The notes below the pieces were generated by a model that was not told the DNA's origin, ran no database searches, and saw nothing but the letters and a program-made list of their open reading frames with translations. Both the position numbers and the translations under genes were made by a program. This document shows positions 17,571 to 26,830 of a stretch of 64,000 nt of DNA, in pieces (position 1 is the first letter of the stretch; each line of letters opens with the position of its first letter). Origin of the DNA: CAIUSP01 sp964594365 (GTDB lineage: Bacteria; Actinomycetota; Thermoleophilia; Solirubrobacterales; 70-9); assembly GCA_964594365.1 (NCBI GenBank), contig CAZQMB010000001.1:62001-126000 (forward strand), given 5' to 3'.

Positions 17571-17801
17571 TCAGTCCTTGTATTCGAACTTGAGCTTGTC
17601 CGCAGCAAGCTCGTCAAGCGCAACCGATACGGAACTGGACCCTTTGCTCTCGACCATCGGCGGTGTGTACTCGCCATACGTTCCCTCGGCGAGCGAGTAG
17701 TAATAGGCGTTGATCTGGCGGGCCCTCTTGGCAGCGATGATCACGGTCGCGTAATGCGAACCGGTCTTATCGAGAAGCTTGTCGACGCGAGGTCTTGCCA
17801 T
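17571..17801 (-). CDS. rpoZ: RNA polymerase omega subunit
   Basis: Assembles beta' into RNA polymerase. The 76-residue protein follows the actinobacterial short form: RPRVDKLLDKTGSHYATVIIAAKRARQIN, then YGEYTPPMV and the final ALDELAADKLKFEY helix. It lies 6 bp after gmk, and has its own TAGACT box 8 nt before the ATG, overlapping the gmk stop. Confidence 0.95.
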   Translation of the reverse strand: MARPRVDKLLDKTGSHYATVIIAAKRARQINAYYYSLAEGTYGEYTPPMVESKGSSSVSVALDELAADKLKFEYKD

Positions 17802-17807
17802 AGGGGT

Positions 17808-18380
17808 TCAGTCTAGGGGTAACTCGGTCTGAACGAGCGCGATGAGCTCCTCGCGCGCCGTTTGCACGTCGTCGTTCACGATCACGTTCGGAAACTCTCC
17901 CTGCGCAGCCAACTCTGTCTCGGCGGTCCTCAGCCGCTCCTCGATCGCCTCGGGCGAGTCCGTACCGCGACCCACGAGACGAGACCGCAGGTCAGCGGCA
18001 TTCGGTGGGGCGATGAATATCTGAACGGCCGCGGGCATGGATTCACGGATCTGCCTGGCGCCTTGGAGTTCGATCTCCAACACCACGGATACCCCGGCGT
18101 CGAGGCGTGCGTCGACCTCGGAGCGCAAGGTCCCATATTGATGACCGCTGTAGGCAGCGTGCTCGAGGAACTCACCGGCCGCGACACGGTCGTCGAACTC
18201 GGAAGGGGAAAGGAAGTGGTACTCCCTCCCATCGACTTCGCCCTCTCTGGGGTTGCGCGTCGTCGCAGACACGGACATCTCGAGTCCATCCGCTCGATCG
18301 AGCAGGCCGGAGATCAGGGTTCCCTTCCCGACCCCGGAGGGCCCGGTGATGACGAAGACCTTCCCAGCCGACCTGGACAT
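17808..18380 (-). CDS. gmk: Guanylate kinase
   Basis: Phosphorylates GMP to GDP. 190 residues with the P-loop GPSGVGKG at 13-20, the GMP-binding signature TTRNPREGEVDGREYHFLS, and the lid region RLVGRGTDSPEAIEERL. Sits between mihF (45-bp gap) and rpoZ, the standard actinobacterial order. Confidence 0.97.
   Translation of the reverse strand: MSRSAGKVFVITGPSGVGKGTLISGLLDRADGLEMSVSATTRNPREGEVDGREYHFLSPSEFDDRVAAGEFLEHAAYSGHQYGTLRSEVDARLDAGVSVVLEIELQGARQIRESMPAAVQIFIAPPNAADLRSRLVGRGTDSPEAIEERLRTAETELAAQGEFPNVIVNDDVQTAREELIALVQTELPLD
17810..17815 (-). promoter_or_regulatory. -10 box (TAGACT) of rpoZ
   Basis: TAGACT on the minus strand ends 8 nt before the rpoZ ATG and overlaps the last codons of gmk; leaderless-type. 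Confidence 0.45.
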
Positions 18381-18425
18381 CCCGCTACCTCAGCCCCGTG
18401 GCGGACACGACGCTCCGGGGCAGTC

Positions 18426-18755
18426 TCAGCGGGTGAGCAGCGAGACGAGCTCTCCCCGCTGCCGTTCCGAGAGCCCACCGATGGTCTTGCTCGGAGAGAT
18501 CCTGCACTGGTTCAGCATCCGGTTCACCTTCACTCGACCGAGCTTCGGCACCGCGAGCAGGAGGTCGAACACCTTTGCGGTCAAGACATACTCGGGAGGG
18601 TCGATCAGCAGGGTGTGCGCCCTCACCTTCCCGGCCTTCAGGTCCCGTTTCAGCTGAGCCCGCTTGGTTCGAATGTGGTTCGCCCGCTTGAGGGCCTCCA
18701 TCCGCTGATCCGGTGAACGTTCTGGGGCGGAAGAGGATTGGGAACTGGATGCCAT
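18426..18755 (-). CDS. mihF: Actinobacterial integration host factor (mIHF)
   Basis: Nucleoid DNA-binding protein, unrelated in fold to enteric IHF, found in actinobacteria. The 109-residue chain has the family helices RTKRAQLKRDLKAGKV, the conserved LLIDPPEYVLTAKVFDLLLAVP, and the helix-two-turn-helix LGRVKVNRMLNQCRISPSKTI. The first 18 residues are a Ser-rich unstructured lead. The promoter has a perfect TATAAT 8 nt before the ATG, within a palindrome. Confidence 0.95.
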   Translation of the reverse strand: MASSSQSSSAPERSPDQRMEALKRANHIRTKRAQLKRDLKAGKVRAHTLLIDPPEYVLTAKVFDLLLAVPKLGRVKVNRMLNQCRISPSKTIGGLSERQRGELVSLLTR

Positions 18756-18756
18756 G

Positions 18757-18776
18757 ACGGGCGATTATATGCCCGT
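18757..18776 (-). promoter_or_regulatory. mihF promoter: TATAAT -10 inside a palindrome
   Basis: TATAAT (18764-18769, minus strand) ends 8 nt before the mihF ATG. It sits in the 8-nt centre of a perfect inverted repeat ACGGGC/GCCCGT. The repeat could be an operator that blocks the -10. The rest of the 149-bp gap up to pyrD (18777-18904) shows no gene. Confidence 0.6.
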
Positions 18777-18904
18777 AAAAATTTCTTGCGTTCAGGTGCG
18801 GCCGACAGAGCGACTCGCCTTGGTGAAGGCGACCGAAATGTTGTAGGGGAAACCGCCGCCGGCGAAATCAGCCCCGGGCCACCACCCGACCCAGGGCCTT
18901 CGGG

Positions 18905-19780
18905 TCAGCCGAGATCCTCCAGCTCTCGGGCGATCCGGGAACCAGCCTCCGGGTCTCTGAAGTTCTCGGTCCCCACCGCGACCGCCGATGCACCGGCCTC
19001 GAGGAATGCCTTCGCATCCGATCCGCTGGAGATTCCCCCCATGCCGATCACCGGAAGCTCTACAGCGTCGGCGACGGCTGACACCTGCGCCAGTGCGAGA
19101 TCCATGATCGTCGGCCCGGAAAGGCCACCCGACACCGCCCCGAGCCAATGACCGTCCCCCGCTGGAGAGAGAGGGGATGCCTTCAAGGTGTTCACGAGTG
19201 AGAACGCGTTGGCCCCAGATGCCCCGGCGGCCACGGCAACCGGGACGGGATCGGTCCCCGGGGTCAGTTTCACTATCAACGGCTTGTCCGTGAGAGTTCG
19301 AAGGCCGGTGACGAGTGAGGCGCACTCGTCAGGCGACTCTCCCACCACGAGGCCTGACTTGACGTTCGGGCAACTCACATTCAGTTCGATAGCGGCCACC
19401 TCCGAGCGCTCAGAGATCGCCTGGACCAGACCGGCGAACTCCTCGGCGCTGGTGGCCATGACCGAGACGACCAAGGGAACGGGGAGCACCGAGAGTCGCG
19501 GTAGATCCTTCTCCAGGAAACCTCCGAGACCCTTGTTGGGCAAGCCGATCGAGTTGATCACGCCAGCCGTCTCCTCCCAGAGCCTCGGCGGCGGATTCCC
19601 GGGCCGCGGCTCAGGGGTGATCGTCTTCGAGACGAAAGCGGAGAACGGGAACTGCTCCAGCAGTACATCGCCGAAGACATCATGGGCAGCGATTGCGTCG
19701 AAGGTGCCCGAACCGTTCAAGACGGGGTGCTCGAGCTCGATGCCACAGAGGTCCACCCGGAGATCCGCCGCGGTGCTCAT
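18905..19780 (-). CDS. pyrD: Dihydroorotate dehydrogenase, class 1B catalytic subunit
   Basis: Oxidises dihydroorotate to orotate with FMN. The 291-residue frame starts at ATG 19780, overlapping pyrK by 4 bp. Motifs: PVLNGSGTFD, the catalytic cysteine in ELNVSCPNVK, KLTPGTDPV, and the FMN phosphate site MGGISSGSDAKAFLEAGA. Pairing with PyrK marks it as the NAD-linked heterotetrameric type, unlike the membrane-bound quinone-linked class 2 enzyme. Confidence 0.95.
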   Translation of the reverse strand: MSTAADLRVDLCGIELEHPVLNGSGTFDAIAAHDVFGDVLLEQFPFSAFVSKTITPEPRPGNPPPRLWEETAGVINSIGLPNKGLGGFLEKDLPRLSVLPVPLVVSVMATSAEEFAGLVQAISERSEVAAIELNVSCPNVKSGLVVGESPDECASLVTGLRTLTDKPLIVKLTPGTDPVPVAVAAGASGANAFSLVNTLKASPLSPAGDGHWLGAVSGGLSGPTIMDLALAQVSAVADAVELPVIGMGGISSGSDAKAFLEAGASAVAVGTENFRDPEAGSRIARELEDLG

Positions 19781-20646
19781 CCGCCCTCTGCTCCCGCATC
19801 CGCTCGGGCGATGGCCGAGCCATCCACGACCGGACCATCGAGGCAGAGCCGCATGTAACCGCCCTCCCGCAACGGGACGGCGCACCCGAAACATGCTCCG
19901 TATCCGCAGCCCATGGGCGACTCGAGGGCGAGCTGACAGGCCACTCCGGCCTGATCGCACATCAGCCTGACCGCCTCCAGCATTGCGGGGGGGCCGCAGG
20001 AGTAGACGACCGCCGAGCCCCGGTCGTCGCCGGAGAGCAATCTCTCCAAGAGATCGGTGACCCTCCCCCGGTACCCAGCGTGACCGTCGTCGGTTGCGAG
20101 CTTCATCTCCGAGCAGTCGAAGAGATCCAACCCTCCGAAGTTCTCGGCATCTCGGTAGCCGAGTAGCACCCGGCTCGGTATGCCGAGCCGAACAAGGTTC
20201 CGCCTCAGCAGGGCGAGTGGAGCGACCCCTATCCCACCCCCCACGAGGATCGCGCCTTTTGCGCCAGCCACTACTTCGTCGGGAGCAGAGAAGCCCCGAC
20301 CGAGGGGGCCTACTGCGAGCAGTGAGTCCGCCCCACCCTCAGCCATCTCTTCGATCCGCTGCGTACCTGGACCGACCGCGTGAACGAGGAAACCCAGCGT
20401 GACACCATCGCGGTGAGTGTCGACCGATGCGACCGAAAACGCCCGAGGCAGATAGGGCCGGCCGGACGAACCGGGCCATTGGCTCTCGGTCGAGAGCATG
20501 TAGAACTGACCTGCAACCGGGACGACACCGCTTGGATCGCGCGCCTCGATCAACCGGTAGGCACCCGAGGCGGCGGTACCCACCAGTTCCAATTGCCGCC
20601 GGCCGAATGGGGGCGTCGTGTAATCGCCGAGCGCCGTCTCAGGCAT
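19777..20646 (-). CDS. pyrK: Dihydroorotate dehydrogenase electron-transfer subunit
   Basis: Passes electrons from PyrD FMN to NAD+ through FAD and a [2Fe-2S] cluster. I start at ATG 20646 (8-bp overlap with carB; 289 residues). FAD-binding RAFSVAS, NAD-site GGGIGVAPLALL, and the C-terminal cluster motif C-x4-C-x2-C-x11-C in MGCGYGACFGCAVPLREGG and the following MRLCLDGPVV. A longer in-frame start 12 codons upstream is less likely. Confidence 0.94.
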   Translation of the reverse strand: MPETALGDYTTPPFGRRQLELVGTAASGAYRLIEARDPSGVVPVAGQFYMLSTESQWPGSSGRPYLPRAFSVASVDTHRDGVTLGFLVHAVGPGTQRIEEMAEGGADSLLAVGPLGRGFSAPDEVVAGAKGAILVGGGIGVAPLALLRRNLVRLGIPSRVLLGYRDAENFGGLDLFDCSEMKLATDDGHAGYRGRVTDLLERLLSGDDRGSAVVYSCGPPAMLEAVRLMCDQAGVACQLALESPMGCGYGACFGCAVPLREGGYMRLCLDGPVVDGSAIARADAGAEGG

Positions 20647-23600
20647 CGGTATCTTCGGCCGACACCATCGCAGCCCCGTCACCGATACCCCCTGTCGCCC
20701 GGTGCAGATCCTGGAGGGCGTGGACTGCCGGGGCCCCTCTCCTCGAGGCGAATATCGCCCGAGCTGCGGCCGATGCGCCGGTCATGGTGGTGACACAGGG
20801 AACCCCCTTCCGGACGGCGGCGCTACGGATCGCATAGCCATCGGCTCTCGCCCCAGAGCCAGTCGGGGTGTTGATGACCAGATCGACCTCACCTCCCCGG
20901 ATGCAGTCGACGACGTTCGGAGAGCCTTGGCTGACCTTGCTGATCTCCCGGACGGGAACTCCCATCGCCCGTATCGACTGCGCGGTGCCCGGGGTCGCGA
21001 GTATCTCGAAATCGAGATCGTGGAACCGCGACGCCAACTGGGTAGCGGCGGGCTTGTCGGTGTCGGTCACAGAGATGAACACCGTGCCGCCAACGGGAAG
21101 CGCGGCACCAGCGGCTGCCTGCGCCTTTCCGAATGCGGTCGGGAAATCAGCCGCAACCCCCATGACCTCTCCGGTGCTTCGCATCTCGGGGCCGAGGAGA
21201 GCATCTGCCCCGTCGAAGCGATTGAAGGGGACGACCGCCTCTTTCACGCTCACATGCTCGGGAGGATTCGCTGGCAGCGACTGATCAGCCAGGGACTCGC
21301 CGAGCATCAACCGGCATGCAATCTTCGCCAAAGGCGCACCGATCGCCTTCGAGACGAAGGGAACCGTCCTCGAGGCGCGCGGGTTGGCCTCGATCACGTA
21401 GAGGTCTCCATTGCTGACCGCGTACTGGATATTGATGAGGCCGACGACGCCCAGCGCGAGGGCGATCGACTCGGTGGTCTCGGAAATGCGATCGAGCATC
21501 TCCTCGCCGAGGCTCATCGGAGGCAACACACAGGCTGAGTCGCCCGAATGGATGCCGGCCTCCTCCACGTGCTGCATCACACCGGCGACCACACAGGTCT
21601 CGCCGTCGCAGAGTGCGTCGACATCGACCTCCACGGCGTTCTCGAGGAACCGGTCCAATAGGAGAGGGTGCTCCTGATCGGCCCTGACGTTGCGCTCCAG
21701 GTAGGAGGAGAGGGCCTCGGGTGAATAACAGATCTCCATCGCTCGGCCACCGAGGACATAGGAAGGGCGCACGAGGAGCGGAAAGCCGACATCCTCGGAG
21801 ATGGCGACCGCTTCTTCGGCGGAGAGGGCGGTTCCGTAGGGCGGGTGCGCGATGTCGAGGCGCCTGAGCAAGGCGCCGAAGCGGCCACGATCCTCGGCGA
21901 GATCGATTGCATCCACCGGTGTCCCGAGCAGATTGACCCCCGCCTCCTCAAGCCCCCGTGCCAGCCGGAGCGGAGTCTGGCCACCGAACTGGACTATCAC
22001 GCCCTCGGGTTCCTCCCTTTCGATCACGGCCAAGGCGTCATCGAGCGTGAGTGGCTCGAAGTAGAGGCGGTCCGATGTGTCGTAGTCGGTGGAGACGGTC
22101 TCGGGGTTGCAGTTGATCATCACCGCGTCCCTCCCCGACTCGTGGACGGTCTGAGCGGCGTGGACGCAGCAGTAGTCGAACTCGATCCCCTGACCGATCC
22201 GATTCGGACCGGCACCGAGTATCACCACCGAGGCACGATCACCCCTCCTCACCTCCCCCTCTACCTCTCTGTCGGAACCGCGTCCTGCCGGCCGCTCGTG
22301 GGCCGAGTAGTAGTAGGGCGTCTCGGCCTCGAACTCGGCCGCGCATGTATCCACCGACTTGAAGGTCCTTGCTAGATCGTCATCGACATCCGGAGACTCT
22401 CCCGAAAGAGCCTCCTCCTTGATCTCGGCGAGGAACCACGGGTCGATCATCGTCGCCGCGTGGATACGCGAGTCCTCGATACCGCGACGGAACGCCTCGT
22501 CCAGGAGATCGAACCGCTCGGCGGACGGGATGGCGAGGCGTTCCACCAGCTCGTCGTCGGTGCAGTCGGTGTCGGCGGGTGAATCGAGCTCCCGTGACCG
22601 CATCGCCTTCGCGTAGGACTCGCGGAAGGTCCTTCCGATAGCCATGACCTCCCCGACCGACTTCATGTGGGTAGTCAGGGTGCTGTCGGCCCCCGGGAAC
22701 TTCTCGAACGCGAACCGAGGCATCTTCGTCACCACGTAGTCGATCGTCGGCTCGAACGAAGCAGGCGTAGCGCGAGTGATGTCGTTCGGGATCTCGTCGA
22801 GCGTGTACCCGACCGCCAGCTTGGCAGCGATCTTCGCAATGGGGAATCCGGTCGCCTTCGAAGCCAGAGCCGATGACCGCGACACCCTCGGATTCATCTC
22901 GATGACGACGATCTCACCGCTGTCGGGGTCCACCGCGAACTGGACATTCGATCCGCCCGTCTCGACTCCGACGGCACGGATCACCTTGATTGCCTGATCA
23001 CGCAGGTCCTGATAGATCGGATCCGGAAGCGTCTGGGCCGGAGCGACCGTCACCGAATCCCCGGTGTGGACGCCCATCGGGTCGATGTTCTCGATCGAAC
23101 AGATGATCACCACGTTGTCGTTGCAGTCCCGCATTACCTCGAGCTCGTATTCACCCCAGCCGATGACCGACTCCTCGACCAGCACCTGGGTGATCGGACT
23201 GGCTGCGAGCCCCTCCGAAACGATCTGCGCCAGCTCGGTCTCGGAGTGGGCCACCCCACCTCCCTGTCCTCCCAGCGTGAAGGCGGGTCGGATGATCGCC
23301 GGCAACTTGATCTCGCCTTCTGCCAGCCCTGTCTCCGCTTCACCGACCGAGGTGATGATCCTGGACCACGGCATACGCAAACCGGCTCCATCCATGGTCT
23401 CGCGGAATGCCTCGCGGTCTTCCGCTCTGTGGATGGCGTCATAGTCGGCTCCGATCAGCTCCACGCCGTGCCGTTGCAGCACGCCCTCGTCGTGCAGGCT
23501 CTTCGCGAGGTTCAGAGCGGTTTGGCCGCCCAGCGTCGGCAGCAGAGCGTCCGGCCGCTCACGTTCGATGATCTGCTCCAGCGGACCCGGCAGCAACGGC

Positions 23601-23800
23601 TCGAGATAGGTCCGGTCGGAGAGCTCCGGGTCGGTCATGATCGTGGCGGGATTGGAATTGACGAGCACTACCTCGTAGCCCTCCTCTCGCAGCACCTTGC
23701 AGGCCTGGGCTCCTGAGTAATCGAACTCTGCCGCCTGACCGATCACGATCGGTCCCGAGCCGATCAGGAGGATCTTGTCGATGTCATCTCTTCGCGGCAT
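20639..23800 (-). CDS. carB: Carbamoyl-phosphate synthase large subunit
   Basis: Makes carbamoyl phosphate from ammonia, bicarbonate and 2 ATP for pyrimidines and arginine. 1053 residues with two ATP-grasp halves: LIGSGPIVIGQAAEFDYSG in the first, LGAGPNRIGQGIEFDYCC in the second. The C-terminal MGS-like allosteric domain (TGSGARADGYAIRSAAV) ends it. It follows carA by 3 bp. Confidence 0.97.
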   Translation of the reverse strand: MPRRDDIDKILLIGSGPIVIGQAAEFDYSGAQACKVLREEGYEVVLVNSNPATIMTDPELSDRTYLEPLLPGPLEQIIERERPDALLPTLGGQTALNLAKSLHDEGVLQRHGVELIGADYDAIHRAEDREAFRETMDGAGLRMPWSRIITSVGEAETGLAEGEIKLPAIIRPAFTLGGQGGGVAHSETELAQIVSEGLAASPITQVLVEESVIGWGEYELEVMRDCNDNVVIICSIENIDPMGVHTGDSVTVAPAQTLPDPIYQDLRDQAIKVIRAVGVETGGSNVQFAVDPDSGEIVVIEMNPRVSRSSALASKATGFPIAKIAAKLAVGYTLDEIPNDITRATPASFEPTIDYVVTKMPRFAFEKFPGADSTLTTHMKSVGEVMAIGRTFRESYAKAMRSRELDSPADTDCTDDELVERLAIPSAERFDLLDEAFRRGIEDSRIHAATMIDPWFLAEIKEEALSGESPDVDDDLARTFKSVDTCAAEFEAETPYYYSAHERPAGRGSDREVEGEVRRGDRASVVILGAGPNRIGQGIEFDYCCVHAAQTVHESGRDAVMINCNPETVSTDYDTSDRLYFEPLTLDDALAVIEREEPEGVIVQFGGQTPLRLARGLEEAGVNLLGTPVDAIDLAEDRGRFGALLRRLDIAHPPYGTALSAEEAVAISEDVGFPLLVRPSYVLGGRAMEICYSPEALSSYLERNVRADQEHPLLLDRFLENAVEVDVDALCDGETCVVAGVMQHVEEAGIHSGDSACVLPPMSLGEEMLDRISETTESIALALGVVGLINIQYAVSNGDLYVIEANPRASRTVPFVSKAIGAPLAKIACRLMLGESLADQSLPANPPEHVSVKEAVVPFNRFDGADALLGPEMRSTGEVMGVAADFPTAFGKAQAAAGAALPVGGTVFISVTDTDKPAATQLASRFHDLDFEILATPGTAQSIRAMGVPVREISKVSQGSPNVVDCIRGGEVDLVINTPTGSGARADGYAIRSAAVRKGVPCVTTMTGASAAARAIFASRRGAPAVHALQDLHRATGGIGDGAAMVSAEDTDA

Positions 23801-23803
23801 CGC

Positions 23804-24922
23804 TCAGGCAGCCAACTCGAGGAAGCGGTCGAACAGGTGGCGTGCATCGTGGGGCCCGGGTCCGGCCTCCGGGTGGTACTGAACGGCCATCGCCGATGCG
23901 TCGCGGAGCCGCAAGCCCTCGACGGTGCGGTCGTAGAGATTCAGATGGGTCAGTTCCGCCTCGCCGAAGTCGGTCGACCAGACAACCGGGTCGTCTTGCT
24001 CGAAGCGCTGCTCGCCGCCCGGACCCGCCACGGCGAAGCCATGGTTCTGTGAGGTGATCTCGATCCGCCCAGTCTCGAGATCCTTCACCGGATGATTCGC
24101 ACCCCGGTGACCGAAGGGGAGCTTGAAAGTCTCCAGCCCTACCGCCCTGCACAGCAGTTGGTGCCCGAGGCAGATCCCGACCACCGGCTTACGTCCGATC
24201 AGGTCACGAACCGTTCCGGTCACGTACCCGAGTGCCGAGGGGTCTCCGGGGCCGTTAGCCAGGAAGACGAGGTCCGGATCCCTCGATAGGACTTCGTCTA
24301 CCGAACTGGTGCAGGGGAGCAGGGTCAGACGACACTCCCGCTTCCGGAACTCCTTGAGGATCGACTGCTTTATCCCCGTGTCCAGTGCCACGACGTGTGG
24401 GCCGGCGCCGGGTAGCTCGACTGGTTCCGACGGCGTCACCTCACGAGCGAAGTCCGCCCCGGTCATCGCCGGCTCAGCCGAGATCTGTGCAGCTGCTTCT
24501 CCCTCTGTCACCCCGTGATCGAATATCCCTCCGCGCATGGCGCCTCGATCCCTAAGATGCCTGACCAGCGCACGGGTGTCCACGCCCTCGATCGCTGCCA
24601 CCCCGCAGTCACGGAGCCAGTCGACCCACCCCATCTCGGCGGTGGCGGCACTCTCGGCGTTCTTCGCCTCGCGCATGATGACTCCGCGCGCGTGGACCCT
24701 GTCGGACTCCATCGCAGCCTGAGAGACGCCGTAGTTGCCGATCAATGGATAGGTGAAGGTGATCAGCTGGCCAGCGTAAGAGGGGTCCGAGACCGACTCC
24801 TGGTACCCGGTCATCGAGGTGTTGAAGACCACCTCTCCGAGCGCCGCGGTGTCGGCGCCGCATACGAATCCGTCGAATCGGCGACCGTCCTCGAGTAGAA
24901 GGAATCCGGCTCGCCGCTCCAC
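23804..24922 (-). CDS. carA: Carbamoyl-phosphate synthase small (glutaminase) subunit
   Basis: Releases ammonia from glutamine for CarB. The 372-residue protein has the CPSase_sm domain (GEVVFNTSMTGYQES) and a class I amidotransferase domain: nucleophile Cys251 in GICLGHQLL, and the His/Glu pair in YHPEAGPGPHD. GTG start with only one base between it and the isochorismatase-like stop. Confidence 0.96.
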   Translation of the reverse strand: MERRAGFLLLEDGRRFDGFVCGADTAALGEVVFNTSMTGYQESVSDPSYAGQLITFTYPLIGNYGVSQAAMESDRVHARGVIMREAKNAESAATAEMGWVDWLRDCGVAAIEGVDTRALVRHLRDRGAMRGGIFDHGVTEGEAAAQISAEPAMTGADFAREVTPSEPVELPGAGPHVVALDTGIKQSILKEFRKRECRLTLLPCTSSVDEVLSRDPDLVFLANGPGDPSALGYVTGTVRDLIGRKPVVGICLGHQLLCRAVGLETFKLPFGHRGANHPVKDLETGRIEITSQNHGFAVAGPGGEQRFEQDDPVVWSTDFGEAELTHLNLYDRTVEGLRLRDASAMAVQYHPEAGPGPHDARHLFDRFLELAA

Positions 24923-24923
24923 C

Positions 24924-25487
24924 TCAGACCCCCGGTGCGAACTCGAGGATCATCTTCTGCACACTCTTGAACTCCGGAGTCCCTGCCTCTCCGAGCAACT
25001 CGAACATCGAAGCTTCGACGCTGGAAGCCACTGCGCCTGCCTCCGTCATCCTCCTCAGTCCTACTTCACGATCGGAAGCAAAGCGCGACCCGATGGCGTC
25101 TTCGACCACACGCACATCCAAACCGTTGGAGAGGAGGTCGATTGCGGTCTGGGCGACGCATACGTGACTCTCGACCCCGCACAGGACGACCTGGTCTCGG
25201 CCGGCCAGATCGAAGCCCTCAGCACCGATGGCGGAGAACCGGGTCTTCTCCAGCGGAGAGGCCTCGGCCGGCAGGACGTTCGAGACCTCGGCAACCGTTA
25301 CACCGAGGCCCTTCGGGTACTGCTCGGTGCAGATGACGGGCACTCCCATCTCCACCGCTCCCCGGATCAAAGTCGCAGACGCCTCGGCGATCCGGTCGAA
25401 CCCAGGGACCGCCTTCCTGAACGCCTCCTGGAGATCGACCACGAGCAGAGCGGTGCGCTCCCTCGACAGCAGGTCCCCGGCGTTCAT
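24924..25487 (-). CDS. Isochorismatase-like cysteine hydrolase
   Basis: 187-residue member of the isochorismatase/nicotinamidase superfamily. The presumed triad is Asp18 (ALLVVDLQEAF), Lys81 (EKTRFSAI) and Cys110 (CGVESHVCVAQTAIDLL), with the cis-peptide before VESH. No metal-binding DxHxxH motif of nicotinamidases is present. It resembles ycaC/isochorismatase-fold hydrolases of unknown substrate. It is locked inside the pyr operon, overlapping pyrC by 4 bp and 1 bp from carA, suggesting an N-carbamoyl or amide substrate from pyrimidine metabolism; that is inference. Confidence 0.88.
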   Translation of the reverse strand: MNAGDLLSRERTALLVVDLQEAFRKAVPGFDRIAEASATLIRGAVEMGVPVICTEQYPKGLGVTVAEVSNVLPAEASPLEKTRFSAIGAEGFDLAGRDQVVLCGVESHVCVAQTAIDLLSNGLDVRVVEDAIGSRFASDREVGLRRMTEAGAVASSVEASMFELLGEAGTPEFKSVQKMILEFAPGV

Positions 25488-26830
25488 TCGGCAACCGCCA
25501 TGGCGAACGCCCGATGTCTGTATGCCACCTGTCCCGCGGCAACGGTCATCAAGACGCGGCCGGTGAGCCTCCTGCCTGCAAAGCAACTGTTGGCGGAACG
25601 GCTCTCGTAGCCGTCCTCTCCGACCGTCCACTCTTCCGCTGGATCGACCAGCACCAGATTCGCATCGCTGCCTTTCTCCATAGTGGGAGCCTCGATTCCG
25701 AACGCCTCTCCCCCGCAGGTCATCACCTCGACCAGGCGCTCGAGCTCCAGGGTGCCTGGCAGGACGAGCTCCGAGTAGAGGGCCGGGAACGCCGTCTCCA
25801 GGCCGGTGACGCCCATGGCTGCCTGCTCGAATGGAACCTCCTTGTCCTCAGCGGCGTGAGGTGCGTGATCAGTCGCTACGCAGTCGATCGTGCCGTCACG
25901 GAGGCCCTCTACGAGACTCTGGCGATCGTCCTCGGTGCGAAGCGGAGGATTCATCTTGAAGCGAGCATCGAGGCCACGGACCTCTTCGTCGGTCAACAGG
26001 AGATGGTGCGGCGTCACCTCACAGGTGACCTTGGTTCCAGCCTCCTTCGCACGTCTGATCGCCTCCACCGACGCACGTGCCGAGAGATGCTGGATCTGGA
26101 CCCGCGCATCTTCGTAGAGAGCGATCTCGCAATCGCGCGAGATGATCGCCGACTCCGAGATCGAGGGGATGCCCTCCATCCCGAGCAGCGCCGAGACCGC
26201 GCCCTCGTTCATCACACCTGAGCCAGACAGATCCGGGGTCTCCTCGTGCAGGGCGAAGGTTCCGCCGACCAGGCGTTGGTACTGCAAGGCTCGCCGCAGC
26301 ACGCCGCCGTCCGCAATCGGGAGACCGTCGTCCGAGAATCCGATCGCGCCGATCTCGCGCATCTCGGCCATCTCGGCCAACTCCTCACCCCGCATCCCTT
26401 TGGTCACACAACCCACGAATCCGGTGGGGATGCAGCACTCCTTCTCGGCGCGCTCGATCACGGAACCGAGTACCGATGCGCTGTCCACCGGAGGTTCGGT
26501 ATTCGCCATGGCGATGACTGCGCTGTAGCCGCCCGCCGCCGCCGCGCGAGTGCCGGTGACCAGGTCCTCCTTGTTCTCCTGGCCCGGCGTCCTGAAATGG
26601 ACATGAGGATCCACGAACGCGGGCATCAGGAGCAAACCGGCGCAGTCGATCACCTCGGCGCCCTCCGGAGGCTCCGTCGCCCCGGCATCGCCGATCGAGG
26701 AGACGGACCCGGCCTCGACCGTCAGGTCGGAAATCTGATCCAACCCAGCCCGTGGGTCGAACAGCCTCGCACCGAGGAATTGGAGGGACTTGACCTCGCC
26801 TGGTCTCTGGAACAGACATGGATTGCTCAT
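25484..26830 (-). CDS. pyrC: Dihydroorotase
   Basis: Cyclises carbamoyl aspartate to dihydroorotate. 448 residues, class I type. Zinc ligands His76 and His78 in DPHVHFRTPG, MANTEPPVDS, VTCEVTPHHLLLTDEEV and TDHAPH are in place. The start overlaps the pyrB stop as ATGA. Confidence 0.96.
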   Translation of the reverse strand: MSNPCLFQRPGEVKSLQFLGARLFDPRAGLDQISDLTVEAGSVSSIGDAGATEPPEGAEVIDCAGLLLMPAFVDPHVHFRTPGQENKEDLVTGTRAAAAGGYSAVIAMANTEPPVDSASVLGSVIERAEKECCIPTGFVGCVTKGMRGEELAEMAEMREIGAIGFSDDGLPIADGGVLRRALQYQRLVGGTFALHEETPDLSGSGVMNEGAVSALLGMEGIPSISESAIISRDCEIALYEDARVQIQHLSARASVEAIRRAKEAGTKVTCEVTPHHLLLTDEEVRGLDARFKMNPPLRTEDDRQSLVEGLRDGTIDCVATDHAPHAAEDKEVPFEQAAMGVTGLETAFPALYSELVLPGTLELERLVEVMTCGGEAFGIEAPTMEKGSDANLVLVDPAEEWTVGEDGYESRSANSCFAGRRLTGRVLMTVAAGQVAYRHRAFAMAVAE

